64,000 nucleotides of DNA. Source: Zanthoxylum bungeanum. Lineage: Eukaryota > Streptophyta > Magnoliopsida > Sapindales > Rutaceae. The position numbers and the translations under genes were made by a program. Below the pieces are notes generated by a model. The model ran no database searches and was not told where the DNA came from. It saw only the letters and a list, made by a program, of their open reading frames with translations. This document shows, one piece after another, positions 1 through 11,732 of this stretch (the first letter of the stretch is position 1; every line of letters begins with the position of its first letter). The DNA is taken from contig SKCR01038150.1 of NCBI GenBank assembly GCA_019454045.1, positions 1 through 64,000 of the forward strand, read 5' to 3'.

Positions 1-2
1 CA

Positions 3-308
3 GCATCACAGGCTGTTGGCTATGAAATCTCATTAAAGAAATGTCAGTTGTTGACTCCATTTCTACCTATAAGGTTATATTGTGATAATCTTTCAGCTGT
101 ATTATTTGCCAAAAATAATAAGAATATCACTGGGTCAAAACATATGGAGGTCAAATACTTGACAATTAAGGAGTTAGTTAAGAAATGTGACATTCTGGTA
201 GAGCATATCGGTACAGATGATATGATTGCTGATCCTTTGACCAAAGGTCTTCGACCCATTATTTTTGTAAAGCATGTTGCTTGTATGGGTTTGGTAAAGT
301 TCTTTTGA
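3..308 (+). pseudogene. copia polyprotein C-terminus (RNase H domain end)
   Basis: The reading frame is open from the left edge to a TGA at 306-308 and gives about 101 residues. It shows the late copia RNase H signature in order: LYCDN, then SKHMEVKYL, then VEHIGTDDMIADPLTKGL. In this family the domain degrades the RNA strand of the RNA/DNA hybrid during reverse transcription and is the last part of the gag-pol polyprotein. No stop or frameshift is visible in this piece, but the rest of pol lies outside the window, so whether the element is functional cannot be judged. It is entered as a partial gene. The ATG at 48 is internal, not a start. Confidence 0.88.
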
Positions 309-879
309 TACCCTAGGTTAGTGGGAGGCATCATTGCTCTATGTTATTTTGTTTGTACATTCGTACATGTATTTTGTATTTTGCAATGATTATCTATAAA
401 GTGCATCTTCAATGGAAGATATTAATGTTTATTGTTTGAATATCATTGTGTGAAGTCTTATGATGAGTGTCAATCATAAGCATTGGCTTGGGGCATAAAG
501 TTATAAAGCCAAGTTTATCTTGGGATAATAGAAGACATACATGCTTATATTTAAGCCTTGATTTCTCATGTGCCCTGGGCTGCATAAGGTAGAGAAATTG
601 GGGACCGATAAGAGAAAATAGCACATGTATTTTAGATCATAAAGTGAGTGTTATTGTATCTTACTGCTCTATCACAATCTTGTTCATGTCGATAAGGTTG
701 TTTGATATACGTGACCATGGAGGGACTATGTTGCATTATAATGTAGGTACCGCCATGATTCTATATCTACAATCTTATTGGACGGAATGATATACTAGAG
801 TTGTTTCTGAACCAATTTTGGATCCATAACGTTTCTTAGCATTAAAACATCCACAATTGATATCGCCCAAGTGGGAGAA

Positions 880-1657
880 TGTTAGAATATTTTATTCTAA
901 TTATGGGCTTATATTAATTGTGATACAGGTTTTAATATAAAGCGCTATAATATTGGTTTTGTAATAGAAACTGTGAAGCCCAATTGTTTGATCTAATAAA
1001 GTGGGCTGCAACTCTATATTATTTGATGTGTGGATATTAGACGGGCTCTGGATTTGTTATGGCTTTTGATGGGTGAGCCCATTACACTCCATAAATAGTG
1101 AGCTAAGGTCTCACCCTCACTCTCCTATAATAGCTTACTCAATAAGCTTCCTTTAATTATTAAGCCTTATGTCTCTCTCATTAATAGTGATTATGATAAG
1201 CATAAGGATAAGCTTATGCATAATTGCTTTTCTTTTATTTAATCCTTGATTTGATGTAAAGCATTATGATAAGCTTTACATCAAATCCAGGCAATTGTAT
1301 TATAAAAGAAGCCTTAATGCTTCTCATAAAATGAGACAGAGCAAACATTTGCCATAAAGAAAAATAAAAGAAAGGTTGAGAGCTAGCAATTTTGCCGTGA
1401 GCAAAATCAAGAGAACTTTAAAGCTTTAATAATATTAAGGCATAAAGGAAGCTTAATCAGGACAAGTAAGTTTCTCACCATCAAGAAGTGGGGAGTAGAA
1501 GGTGATCTCCTCAGTGCAACTTTTCAACAGATCTACAGAAATTTCCGCTGCAGATATGGATTCTAAATCATGTACGCTCCCTGGATCATCTGATTAATTC
1601 ATTAAATTATATTCTAAACTCTTGTGTTAAAGATCCTGTTGCAAATAAATTCTAACA
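880..1657 (+). repeat. 3' LTR of the copia element
   Basis: The 778-base LTR begins TGTTAGAA and ends TTCTAACA, a perfect 8-base terminal inverted repeat. It directly follows the polypurine tract. A TATA-like CATAAATAG lies near 1091. The matching 5' LTR is outside the window. Confidence 0.88.
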
Positions 1658-2853
1658 AAGGTTTCTATCATTTAGAGTCAGGTCCCAGTAGACATCTTAC
1701 TACATAGAAAGAATTTTAAAAATTAATAATAATTCCCAGGACAATCGACTGAGATTCAGTATGCATGTTAGAACATGAAAGACTCCTAGTTCCTTTCTGG
1801 GAGCACAAGAACCATCTTAAAGATATTCAAATTCTCGGGTGCATGATATTGATACTAAACATTTAAGATATGCATGTGTTTACTTGCCAAAACTTTAAAG
1901 CTTATGGAAAATGAGGGCTGTTCTCGATATAATGCCGTGTGAATTGTTTAGTTTGCTGAATACCTATTACCTACATTACTTGATTGCTACATACTCATAA
2001 AGCCAAGTTGATCCAGAATCAATGTCAATCTAGTGTGTTTGTGTTAGGATCTTATCTGTTTATTTATTTTTTTTATTAGTTAGTGATTATTATTAAATAA
2101 ATTATGAAAATTATTCTTCTAAGAGAGAGACTTGTTATCTCTTGGTGGTTTGGCAACTTCATAGTTGTTTCAGGAGGTTGTTAGTTCCTCCAAATATCAA
2201 TATTTGGGAGGTTTGGATTCCCTCAAACGAACCCAATCTAATTTTTGATTATTTTCATTATGGACATTTGTGTCAGTAACAGTTTGCTTCCATGTGCTTT
2301 GTTTCAAGTTTATATTGGGTTTGATTTATCCATGATTGATGTTGCTGCTTGTCTTCTTGACATAAAAACATGTCACATGTACCATGAATAGTTGATGGTA
2401 GAATGTTGATATTATGACAGAGACAAGGATTTGTGGTATGTAGGCTTGAGGGAGGTTTGTCAGTTTATGATAGAAAGATAGTGTTGGGGGCACACTGCAA
2501 GTTTGGCTGCGTGTGTTATTTTTTATTTTTTATTTTTTATTTTTTATAATTCAAATCTATTTAATATAAATAAGAATATAACCACAAGAGCTCCCTCTAT
2601 TTACAAAATAGTTTTTAACGATAAGTTCTACCTATGATTTTATAACAATTGGTATCGGAATATACACAATCACTACGTTAGTATCCTCAGAATCACTCAG
2701 CTGGGTATGATAGGCTATTGTGGACGAGTTCATGTCGGTTTGTAACTTTTTTGTTGTTTAGAATTAGTTTATGATATTTTTTGGCATAGAAAATATCAAT
2801 TGAAGTATGTGGTGATAAGCAGACTAGGCTGAGTAGGAAAAGGTAAACACGTA
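1658..2853. other. unassigned intergenic stretch
   Basis: I see no protein domain, RNA gene or bounded repeat here. It is AT-rich and contains a short pentanucleotide-like run of T5A units around 2520-2547. Confidence 0.5.
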
Positions 2854-3019
2854 ATGGCGGAACATGTTGCAGAAACTTTTGTTCAGAGAAGTAGAATTCT
2901 GGAGTGGGAAGATTCTAAATTTAAAGAATACAAAGAGAAAAAAAAAGGGGCTAAACTCAATGATCGACAGAAGAAAGATGTGGCTTGTTTGATTGTGAAT
3001 TGGGAATTTATGGGAGTCG
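2854..3019 (+). pseudogene. unrecognised coding-like fragment cut by a SINE
   Basis: An ATG at 2854 opens a lysine- and glutamate-rich frame containing the stretch KFKEYKEKKKGAKLNDRQKK. The frame runs into the SINE at 3020 and its last residues are SINE-encoded. Joining the two sides across the target duplication gives a stop within a few codons. I recognise no family. It may be an exon remnant or chance coding; the mixed-charge composition is the only reason to list it. Confidence 0.15.
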
Positions 3020-3209
3020 TTCTTTGGGGACGTGACTTGGTGATGTAGGGTTAAGGATCTGATCTCTAGATTCTGGATTCTAATCCATTGGGTATGTTTC
3101 TTATAAGAGTCTTGGACAGCCGGAAATTTTATATGCTCCGCTTAAGCCCGTATATAATGATTTAGCGGCTGAATTTTCAATATTTCAAAACAAAAAAAAA
3201 AAAAAAAAC
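3020..3209 (+). mobile_element. tRNA-derived SINE, full length
   Basis: The 190-base element is flanked by a perfect 12-base duplication, TTATGGGAGTCG, at 3008-3019 and 3210-3221, and ends in a run of A at 3192-3208. Its head looks like a decayed tRNA, with an A-box-like GTGACTTGGTGATG and a B-box-like GGATTCTAATCC. The body, with GTTTCTTATAAGAGT and TCCGCTTAAGCC, is shared with the copy at 12762-12945. A long TSD plus an A tail is the usual mark of LINE-mediated retroposition. Confidence 0.85.
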
Positions 3210-3612
3210 TTATGGGAGTCGAATAATTTTGTGTGTTTAGAAAGGCATGTACACATGGGGTGACATATAATATATGGTGGGGAATACTAGAATTTGCAAT
3301 CTATCTGGCTGTCTTGGCCTTGTAGGTGCCTGTCGTTGTCACCACCATTGAGCATGTTGACATTGTGCAGGCTCCTTGGTTTCAATGGCTTTATACTTAT
3401 TCCTTTTTAACTTTTTTGGGTGCCGGATATTTACTATTTACTATTTCATTTTGAGAAGTTTTTTTAGGACCAAAGGGAATATATATGGAGGTTTGAGCTT
3501 TCCAGTTTTCACCCAATGAATAGCTGGAATCATCTAGTAGATATTAAAGTGTTAATTTATTATTTAATTAGTCATGAGTTTAAATCTTGAAAAATTGGCT
3601 ATTGATTTGAAA

Positions 3613-3912
3613 CAGTGTTTTAAAAATCAGATCAGTTATTGAATTGGTGATATAACAAGCTCAATGAATCACTAATTCCACCGGTTGAATTGGAAAAATC
3701 AGATGACATGATAAATAATTTTAATTAATTAATATTTATTAAAAAAATATTTATTTTTATTTTTTATTTGAATTTTTTGGGTCAGGAATTGGCCGGTTCG
3801 GCTCATTGATTTTGACCAGATTTAATTGATTTTTTTACACCTCAATTTTTAGGGTTCAACCGGATCATACTTATTTATGATCGGTTCAGTCGACAAGTCC
3901 AATATGATACAA
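3613..3912. mobile_element. possible decayed MITE
   Basis: CAGTGTTTTAAAAATCAG at the left, internal GGCCGGTTCGG and CAACCGGATC, and an AT-rich core resemble non-autonomous DNA elements with CCGGTT-rich ends. I could not find a convincing right terminus or TSD. The rest of 3222-5119 shows only AT-rich sequence, plus a weak ATTAGGGATGATAATCAG near 4781 that could be the left end of another hAT relic. Confidence 0.3.
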
Positions 3913-5127
3913 TCTATTTTTTTTATCTCATCATGGGGTAGGAAGGAAGGTAAGCACTTTAATATATAAAAGCTTATACGGCTTATTGCTACCTACCAAA
4001 AACAGCCTGCAAAATTTTCCAATGTTAGAAAAAAAAAATTTTGATTTTGTTCTTCCTAACAGATATTATGTTGTTGGCATCTTTTGGTATTCTAACATGC
4101 CCATTGGAGCATTGTCGATTGTTGATTTTGATTCTGATATTGTTCTTTATATTAAAAAAGTTACTAGTGGTGATTTTATTTTGGTTTTCCTTTTGAGTGG
4201 AGAGTTTATTTTACATTGGAAAAGAAAATATTATGCTGTAATATTTTACATCATTATGAAATTTTATATTTAACTGTATTTCATTATATAGATCTCACAT
4301 TTTATTACACTTTTCAATTAATAGAAATGTAATAATATGTAATATTTTATAAATATTTTATAATAAAATATAATATTTCAATATTTTTTTGTATCAATTT
4401 ATTACATCCTAATGTCTGAAGTAGTAAAATGATAATAACCTTATTTGCAAATAAATATATATAAAAAAATATAGAATCAGACGGGAAAAAATTGTCCCCC
4501 ATGGATAACATGCGTCCGACTCGGCATGTATGGAGACTCTTTCCTATTTTGGATGAATAATATCTATAGTTATACAAATTAAAAGTTAAATTTCATCATT
4601 CCCTAATCAAACCAATTCAAAGTACGTCTTTTCTTATGTAGAGTCCGCTAAATGAATATTTTGATATCATTGTACACTATAAATATATTGTTTCATTAAG
4701 TATAGTAAAATTGAAGTCTCTTTTTATGATTTCTATCTTCTTCAACTTAAATTTTCCTAAACCTCGCTTCACATATGACAATTAGGGATGATAATCAGAA
4801 CGTCTCGTCCTGAGCAAGTCTTGTGTTGTCCCATTTTAATTATGATTATGGATGAAAATAATCTTGAATCCCAATTAATTTTTTTGAACGGGACGAAAAA
4901 CATCTTGAATCCCAACCATGATTTGTGATTTTTTAGCCTAGAGTTCAAAATCCAAATAGATATGTTCAAATTTATCTTCCAAGTGTCTCCTAGATTTGAG
5001 ATCCAAATAAGTCGCTTGTTCCCAACTCTAAAAATGGCGTTTATGAAAATTTATATTTTCTCAAGAGAACACACTTTAGTTTTCACTATAAAATAATAAG
5101 CGAACATTGCTTACGATAAGAAAATAC

Positions 5128-5800
5128 TAGGGGTGAGCATCGGATCGGATCGGGTCATATCCGATCCGATCTGATAATATCGGATCGAATCAGATCGGAT
5201 TTGGCTATCGAACCCAATCGAATCATGTTTGGTTCATTTGTCGAATTTCGTATCGGATCGGATAAATTTGATAACTATCGGATCGAATCAGATTTTATCC
5301 GATTTGATAACAAATCCGAATCCGATAAGGAATCCGATTTGATAACGGATTCGAAATCCGATAGAGAATCCGATTTGATAATAAATCCGATAGTAGATTT
5401 GATTTGATAACAAATCTGATTTGATAACGGATCCGATTCGAAAAATTTATTTCAAAATTTATAAATTCATAACAATTTTATCGAATCGGATCGGATAACT
5501 TAAAATTCAAATCAATTTTATCGAATCGGATCCGTTATCAATCGAATCCACTAACGGATTCATTATCAAATCGGATTCTCTATCGGATTCGAATCCGTTA
5601 TCAAATCGAATTTATCCGATTCGTTAAGTATTCGAATCGGATCAAATAAATCTAATCTGATTCGATAGTTATCGGATCGGACCAGATCGAGTTTGATAAG
5701 GCTATCAAACCTTATCGGATCAAACAAACTAATACTAATCGGATCGGATCGAATTCGGATTCGGTCCGATCCGATCCGAATCTGATAATGTCCACCCTTA
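5128..5800. mobile_element. hAT-type MITE (GGATCGG-rich)
   Basis: The 673-base element is bounded by an 8-base TSD, GAAAATAC, at 5120-5127 and 5801-5808. Its termini are TAGGGGTG and CACCCTTA, an inverted repeat with one mismatch. The interior is almost entirely GGATCGG, CCGATCC and GATTTGATAA motifs in both orientations, so the element largely folds on itself. There is no transposase. An 8-base TSD with TAGGGGTG ends is characteristic of the hAT superfamily. Confidence 0.88.
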
Positions 5801-6135
5801 GAAAATACTATTAAAAAATAATGATGGAGGAAATCCTAATATATGTACATGCAAATTATAATAGCCAAAATACTCAGAAATATTACTCTTTAGCTCTTTC
5901 ATTAAGAGTACTATTTAGCTATTTTAACCACCACCATTTTCAGGCCTCATCCTAAGTACATCGGTATGGGTGCACGAGTATTTTTTTTTTTTTTAATATA
6001 CTTGAAAATTTAAATATAGTTCTATTTTTCAAAAGAAATATTAGCAAAACCCCACTTTAATACTCAAGAGATAATTTTGTTATTAAAATTTAAATATTCA
6101 AAATTTGTAAACAAGCAAACATCCTCTGTCATCAA

Positions 6136-6687
6136 TAGGGATGGCAATTTCCGGATCCGGACCCGGGTCCGGCCGGACCCGGGTCCGATCCGGAAGAGAA
6201 TTCACTTCCCCGGGTCCGGTTCGGACCCGGGTAAATATTCCCGGGTCCGGACCCGGGTCTACCCGGTCCGGATCCGGGTAGACCCGGTCCGGACCTGTTT
6301 ACCCGGATTCTTTTTTTTTTTTTTAATTTTTTTAAAAATTTTAATTGTATTATTTTATATTCATATTTGTATTTTATTAGTTTTATTTCAATTCTTTTAA
6401 TTTTTTATAAATTCTATTATTTTTAATATATATGCCCATATATATTTATATTTTTTTTAAAATCTATTTTATTTTTTAATTTTTTAATTTTTTTTTTTTT
6501 TAATTTTTCCGGACCCGGGTCTACCCGGGTCCGGACCGGCGATCCCGGGTCCGGACCCGGGATCACCCGGGTCTTAATATTAAAGACTCGGGTCCGGATT
6601 TTTTGATTCCGGACCCGGGTCTACCCGGACCGGGTCGTCCGGGTCCATGCGGACCCGAGCCGGGTCCGGGTATTTTTGCCATCTCTA
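6136..6687. mobile_element. hAT-type MITE (CCGGACCCGGG-rich)
   Basis: The 552-base element has an 8-base TSD, GTCATCAA, at 6128-6135 and 6688-6695. Termini are TAGGGATGGCAA and TTGCCATCTCTA. GC-rich subterminal blocks of repeated GGACCCGGGTCC flank an AT-rich centre at about 6305-6500. An open frame at 6077-6400 across the left block is a by-product of the repeats. It is a non-autonomous hAT derivative. Confidence 0.88.
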
Positions 6688-6695
6688 GTCATCAA

Positions 6696-7458
6696 GGATG
6701 GATAGTACCAAGTAGCAACCTATTATAATCAATATATTTCTTCAAGCCTTTTGTAAGAGCTTCACAATTAACAAGCTTTTCAATATGACATCTCATTGCG
6801 TGAAGTTGACTTTTGTTGTGATTTTATCAATTCATGTAGATGAGGTACCCACTACTAACTATTAAGGGAGAGGGGAGCCTAACTTCTTCTTTTTTTTTTT
6901 TTTTTTTTTTTTTGGAGAAAAGAGGGGAGCCTAACTTTAGAGATTAGGTATAGGCACTTTTAACATGCCAATAAAATGACATTTGTAAAAAACAGAAGAT
7001 AAAATCAATCACAAATATTGATATTTTGTGATTATGATATTTTTAAATCACAAATTATTAATATTTTGTGATTAAATTTTGTCTCTTTAATCTTCTTTTG
7101 GTACAATTATCAATACTCATTATATAAAGTCATTTCTTATTAGGTGGATGAATTACATAAATATTTTAATGTGTCTTCTCCGAATTATTGTTTTATTAAA
7201 TTTAATAAATTTTTATATTTGTTTGTATGTTTTCTATCCAATGATGGAACCACATATAATCGTGTGGAGGAAGTCATCATTTGTTCAATTTGAAAATTTA
7301 TTAAAATATATCTTATAAATTAATGAAAAATATAATTTATTAATGAAATAATTAATTTTGATTTGTCTCCATTAAAATAAAGAGTATCTAATATTTTTTT
7401 ATGAAAAATCAAATTTTATCTCATTGAATCAAATCTTCAACTACTCCTAGACCCGACC
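6696..7458. other. unassigned AT-rich stretch
   Basis: No gene or bounded element is seen. It holds a long T run at about 6888-6914 and the short repeated phrase ATATTTTGTGATTA near 7020-7070. Confidence 0.5.
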
Positions 7459-9689
7459 AAGAATGAGCAATTGCCCTTCTCTTACCCTTACTGCTCAACC
7501 TGAAAGTGGACAGCTAATACATTCCACTTATTGAGCAGAGTTCTATGTGTTGGGTTTCTAAAGTCATCCCAAGATCAATCCAGGCATAAAATAGTGTGAA
7601 TACGTAAAGAAGAATAACGGAAATATACTCACTTTGATCGGTTTGTAGGATGTGTGTAGAACAAAAATTTGCTCCCTTTGAAAGTCTCCAAGCTTTCTCT
7701 TTGAAGATGATGTCCAAGCTCCAAGCTTTGAGATAGATTCCAAGCTCTTGTGATTGGTTTCCCTATCACCTTTGTATGAATCTTTGGTGTGCTAGCACTT
7801 AGAAAAATTCCAACAATTTTTCTTCTTCTCCTTGGTGAGTTTCGTCCAAGCCTTGCAAAAGAGAGGGATAGTGCGTTTTTGAGAGAGATAGATGAGAAGG
7901 AAATGTTGACTTATGTATTTGATTTTCCAAAAATCAAATAACATATACCAAATCTCAAAAAATTTGGTAAAAGTCTTTCATCATTTCAACTTGTGTAAGA
8001 AACAAGTTATCTCAAAAGTCTTCACAACTTTCATCACCAAAAAGTGAATAAAGTGACAAGTGATGTGACATGTGGGCCCCACTAAATTCAAAATTCGAGT
8101 GGGCCAGCAAACACATTCCGGGCTCAGGTTCGTTAATTCCGAATTAACGAATTTTCCATTGTGACGTAATTAAATCAAATTTAATTAAATAATTATGCCT
8201 AGCAAAATTACTATTCACATCGCTCGCGAATTAATTCTAAATTAATTCGTTCGTCCGAATTAAAATATAATTTTAATTCCGTTATGAAATCTAATTTCAT
8301 TTAATATATCAAATATATTATTTTATCGATTAATTCCAAATTAATCGTTCTCTCTTCTTATAGTATTTTATCCTATATAAAATCTCTCCGTAATTAATCC
8401 TAGATTAATTATGTTCGAATCATACGTCATCGGTGAATTTTCGGGAAACGACCCATGAGATCCTTGGATATGTTGGCAGTAAATCTGATCGTCGGACTAT
8501 CCGAACACGTGCGTAACTAGTACCACGTTTTTACCGATTTACGAGACATGGTTGGCTTCTAGCAAAGCATCGTGCCTACCCAATTCTCCATAAATATTCT
8601 TAAAGGAATATATAATCTTTGTCAGGCGTAATATACTTAGTATTGCGTATTGCGATCCAGTATCGGATGTCACATGCAAGGCCTGGGGCTGGAATAGTGT
8701 ATGCCCCATACGAAGCATATATCGGATCACAAGCAACAAGTCTATTTAATCGGATAATCATGACCTTGTCATATTATCCCGATGGTTGCAACACATTAGA
8801 GTACCAGTTCTGTATCCCTGCGTGATCATCATCTTCATATGACTAAAGTGATACTTCCGTCTTGACATCACACCCAATACACTACGATTCTCAATAAACC
8901 CAGAAGAGGCGTACACAGAACCTGTTAAAGTCCCGGACGACCAAAACCAAAGCGTATTGATTGTCGCAAGTACTAGCGATGTAAGTCTCAGGTTAAGACC
9001 AAATACATCTACCCTGAAGCGGATTCCCATAGACACATAGTCATACTACCAATGAGATTCCGATGGGTCTATCCAGAGCGAAGATGTTTCCGTACCATCG
9101 ATAAACACAACTTCATATCACACTTGCATAAGTATCCAATACTTAAATATATGAGAACTATGATGTTACGCTTCCATAACACGCACAAGTGCAGTACTAG
9201 TCTATTCCGCATTATCGATGTCCAGTATCGATAATACTACGACTATGGATATTTAATAATTAAACCTTTATGGATTGATATTGTCTCATATCTAATAATC
9301 CAGAACTAATCATAAGGACTTTTATCATTTATATATTTAAGTAATCAAATTACAAAATGATAAAATGTAATTTTCATTGTCACATAGTTAATTTGTACAA
9401 AAATCACAACGTCTTTTACAAATAGTGACGCTATGGGTCATAATTGTCCAATACTATGGTCGGTGTGCGACCCCTGAATACCAAAGGCGTCTTTGGGGTG
9501 ATCTTGTAATTCCTATGGGGTGGAGACGATGAGGTCGGTCCATGGATTTTCCTTCAATTTTCGCATTTCGCTCTAAGGGTTGAAGGGAGATAGTGCATCA
9601 AGGTATTCGCAAGGGCCAAATTGATCCTCTTCCTCAGGGATCCTAGATGAGAGAAACCTAAGAGAGACGCCGAATCCAACTACCGTCCA
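7459..9689 (-). other. NUPT: plastid trnA-UGC intron fragment, split by a solo LTR
   Basis: Two pieces, 9689-9454 and 7547-7459 read on the minus strand, join into one sequence when the solo LTR and one TSD copy are removed. The joined sequence resembles the chloroplast trnA-UGC group II intron of the rRNA operon, as I remember it. Landmarks are GATGCACTATCTCCCTTCAA, CCATGGACCGACC, GTATTCAGGGGTCGC and CAATAAGTGGAATG. Many differences are C-to-T or G-to-A changes, as expected for an old methylated insertion. No tRNA exon is present. Mitochondrial DNA can carry the same plastid segment, so transfer through the mitochondrion is possible. Confidence 0.72.
7548..9453 (-). repeat. solo LTR of copia family G
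   Basis: The 1906-base LTR sits between two copies of CTATG (7543-7547 and 9454-9458). It matches the LTRs at 50895-52908 and 56138-58124 along its length, for example in the blocks around 7700-7790, 8100-8160, 8400-8530 and 8850-9240. By that comparison it reads on the minus strand. It starts TGTTGGG and ends CCAATA on the plus strand, so the terminal CA has decayed to TA. No internal region remains, which indicates LTR-LTR recombination. Confidence 0.88.
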
Positions 9690-10365
9690 ACACGGTTCCA
9701 GTTTGGAATCGGAATCGAGGCGGAATCGAACCGGAAGGAACCAGACGGTTTCAGAATCAGAACTGGTTCTTTCCGGTTCGACTAGGGTGGACGATTCCAA
9801 TCGGAACCGTTGGAACCTTCCGGTTCGAATGAATCGGACCAGAACCTTGCGGTTCCAACCGGTTGCGGTTGAACAAGCCTTCAGCTTAATAGACAATATT
9901 TTAAAAACGAGACTGTCTTCATTACATCCAAGCACCTTGGAAGCAATATCATGTGTTGATGATTGGATCCGAGCTGATCTAAGGAAACAAGAAGATATTC
10001 TCGATGATTTTGAAGAATTGTTCGACAATGCATCTGCAAGCGGAATGAGAGTTGAAAGATCAATAACATGAACATATAATGATGATGAATAAATAATTAT
10101 AACAGGTTATCTAAAAATATAATGGAACTGCGTGAACCTTAATTCCTCTCACCACAAGAGAATACGTAAGTAGCTTAAATTTTTATAAATTTAAGTTCAA
10201 GCTATTTTAATAATTCAAATTAATAATTTTTTCATTATTTGTATTTGAGAATATTAATAATATCTCCATTTATATTTTTAAAAATTAATTTTCAATTTTT
10301 TAAATTAATTTTATTTAAAAATAAAAAAGAACCGAAACTGAAACGAACCGATGATCGGATTTAAC
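9690..10365 (+). mobile_element. deleted hAT element (family F)
   Basis: The left part is dense in GGTTC, GGAATCGG and CCGGTTCGA motifs, like the end of element F near 60890-61070. The coding remnant follows, then AT-rich sequence, then AACCGAAACTGAAACGAACC near 10330. Compared with F, the region between the 5' subterminal repeats and the transposase C-terminus is missing. The exact right end and a TSD were not found. Confidence 0.65.
9876..10070 (+). pseudogene. hAT transposase C-terminal dimerisation domain, fragment
   Basis: The frame from 9876 to the TGA at 10069 encodes a stretch resembling the extreme C-terminus of hAT transposases: an alpha-helical LSSLHPSTLEAISCVDDWIR followed by an acidic tail, EDILDDFEELFDNA. 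In this superfamily the segment mediates oligomerisation of the transposase. A homologous but more decayed copy is encoded on the minus strand at 50680-50880 inside element F. The catalytic and zinc-finger regions are absent, so this copy cannot act on its own. The frame is open upstream into the GGTTC-rich end (from 9703), but that part is terminal repeat, not protein. Confidence 0.7.
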
Positions 10366-11490
10366 TATTCATTTATTTTTATTCATAACAATTTAGATTT
10401 TTCTCGACCTTGTTTGAAAAATGTTAACACCATTTGTTTTCAATCATCTCATATATATATATTTAAATAAAAATTATCATTAGCTCAGTGCTTAGCTGAT
10501 CATACATCATCGTTTTCATTATTTAATCATCTCTAACTCTACACTTATAAATTTGAACTAATCCAAGATTAAAAAAAATCAAGGATTGTAGACTAGGAAC
10601 AATTGATTAAATCTAACGAATATGGCAAGTCAGAGGTCGAATTGGCTGAAGGGAGCCACTTAAAAACCGACCTTTGCCAATTGGATAATTATAAGCTTAA
10701 TTAAAAAATGATTAACTTAATTAAGAAGGAAAATATCTGATACTAATCACTGGAAACTCAACATCTGTCCCTTCCCCACCGCTGATTAGTCCTCAGCCAC
10801 AAAAATTTAACTTTGTTTTGTATGCTATTAAATATTAAATTTGCCTTTCAAGTAAAGATAAAAGGCTGCACAAATGATAATTGATTACATAGATAAAACT
10901 TAAATGAATGATTTCTTATATTATTATTGTGGAAGACTTCAACTATTACATTTAATAAAATTTTAAAATTTTGTTTTTATTCTTATCATCAACATCAATT
11001 AAATCAGGACCATTACAATCGAAATAATGTTTCGTTTTGAATATTGAATAATTGAGGATTCGAAATTTTGATTGAAATTTAGATATTATTTTAAGTACAA
11101 TCATTTTAAATTTCGATTTGTTTTTTTATAAAAAAGGAAAAATCATTCATCCTCTCATTTTGAATAATATAGGATCTAAAATCTTTCAATTTTTTAAATC
11201 AAGATGAAAATTATCTTAAATCATGAACCATTTAATTAGGATCTCGAAACATAATTAACATTCGAAACTTTCTAAATAGAAATTTGAAATTCAAAAGATT
11301 ATTTTGATCTTGAATTCCGATTAATTTTTTCAAGTCTAATTAAGGAACGGAATGAAATCCCGTAACCCAATCTCTGCAAACCCTACTACCCACCACCTGT
11401 CCCATTCATCTTTTTTTTTTTTAAAAATAAAAAAAAAAAATCCTGTTTTCCTTAATTCTTCGGTTCCGTCCAATTAAATTTCAAATTTTG
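10366..11490. other. AT-rich region upstream of the LOR gene
   Basis: No coding sequence or bounded element is visible between the hAT remnant and the LOR promoter. There is a short AT dinucleotide run near 10453 and an A/T run near 11410-11440. Confidence 0.5.
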
Positions 11491-11494
11491 GTGT

Positions 11495-11506
11495 TGACGT
11501 CACGTG
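11495..11506. promoter_or_regulatory. overlapping TGACGTCA and CACGTG elements
   Basis: TGACGTCACGTG combines a palindromic TGACGTCA (bZIP/TGA-factor type) at 11495-11502 with a G-box CACGTG at 11501-11506. A W-box core TTGAC overlaps the left edge. It lies about 75 bases upstream of the TATA box of the LOR gene, a typical position for an activating element. Confidence 0.55.
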
Positions 11507-11570
11507 ACTGGCGGTAGGGCACTTGTGTTAGACTTTTGGTTATTTTTTCATACAGGCGCCTTTTACAATC

Positions 11571-11580
11571 TATATATAAA
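11571..11580 (+). promoter_or_regulatory. TATA box of the LOR gene
   Basis: TATATATAAA lies about 155 bases upstream of the LOR start codon. A CT-rich leader (CTCCTCCTCCTCC) follows at about 11652-11672, common in plant 5' untranslated regions. Confidence 0.65.
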
Positions 11581-11732
11581 AACACACATCGTTTGATTGG
11601 TCATTCAAGTAAATCAAAAATCAAATAGCAAGCGAGTGCCGAGTAGGTGACCCTCTCCTCCTCCTCCTCCCTCAAAACTAAGCTTACCTAATTCTCCATA
11701 TACTGGAACCATTCACGCATTGGAATTCAGGA

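Larger units (their letters stand above)
1..1657 (+). mobile_element. Ty1/copia retrotransposon, 3' portion
   Basis: This is the right-hand part of a copia element that begins outside the window. It holds the end of the polyprotein (RNase H tail), a non-coding stretch of about 570 bases, a polypurine tract AAGTGGGAGAA at 869-879, and the 3' LTR. The order RNase H, polypurine tract, LTR fits the plus strand. The TSD cannot be tested because the 5' end is missing; the five bases after the LTR are AAGGT. Confidence 0.9.

Noticed and set aside
4347..4577. Short minus-strand frame in AT-rich DNA
   Set aside because: No motif and typical of chance frames in AT-rich sequence.
6077..6400. A 107-codon frame rich in RVRP words
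   Set aside because: Lies across the left block of the CCGGACCCGGG MITE and results from its repeats.
7459..7547. Functional plastid-type tRNA-Ala gene
   Set aside because: Only intron-like sequence is present; neither exon is found and the fragment is decayed.
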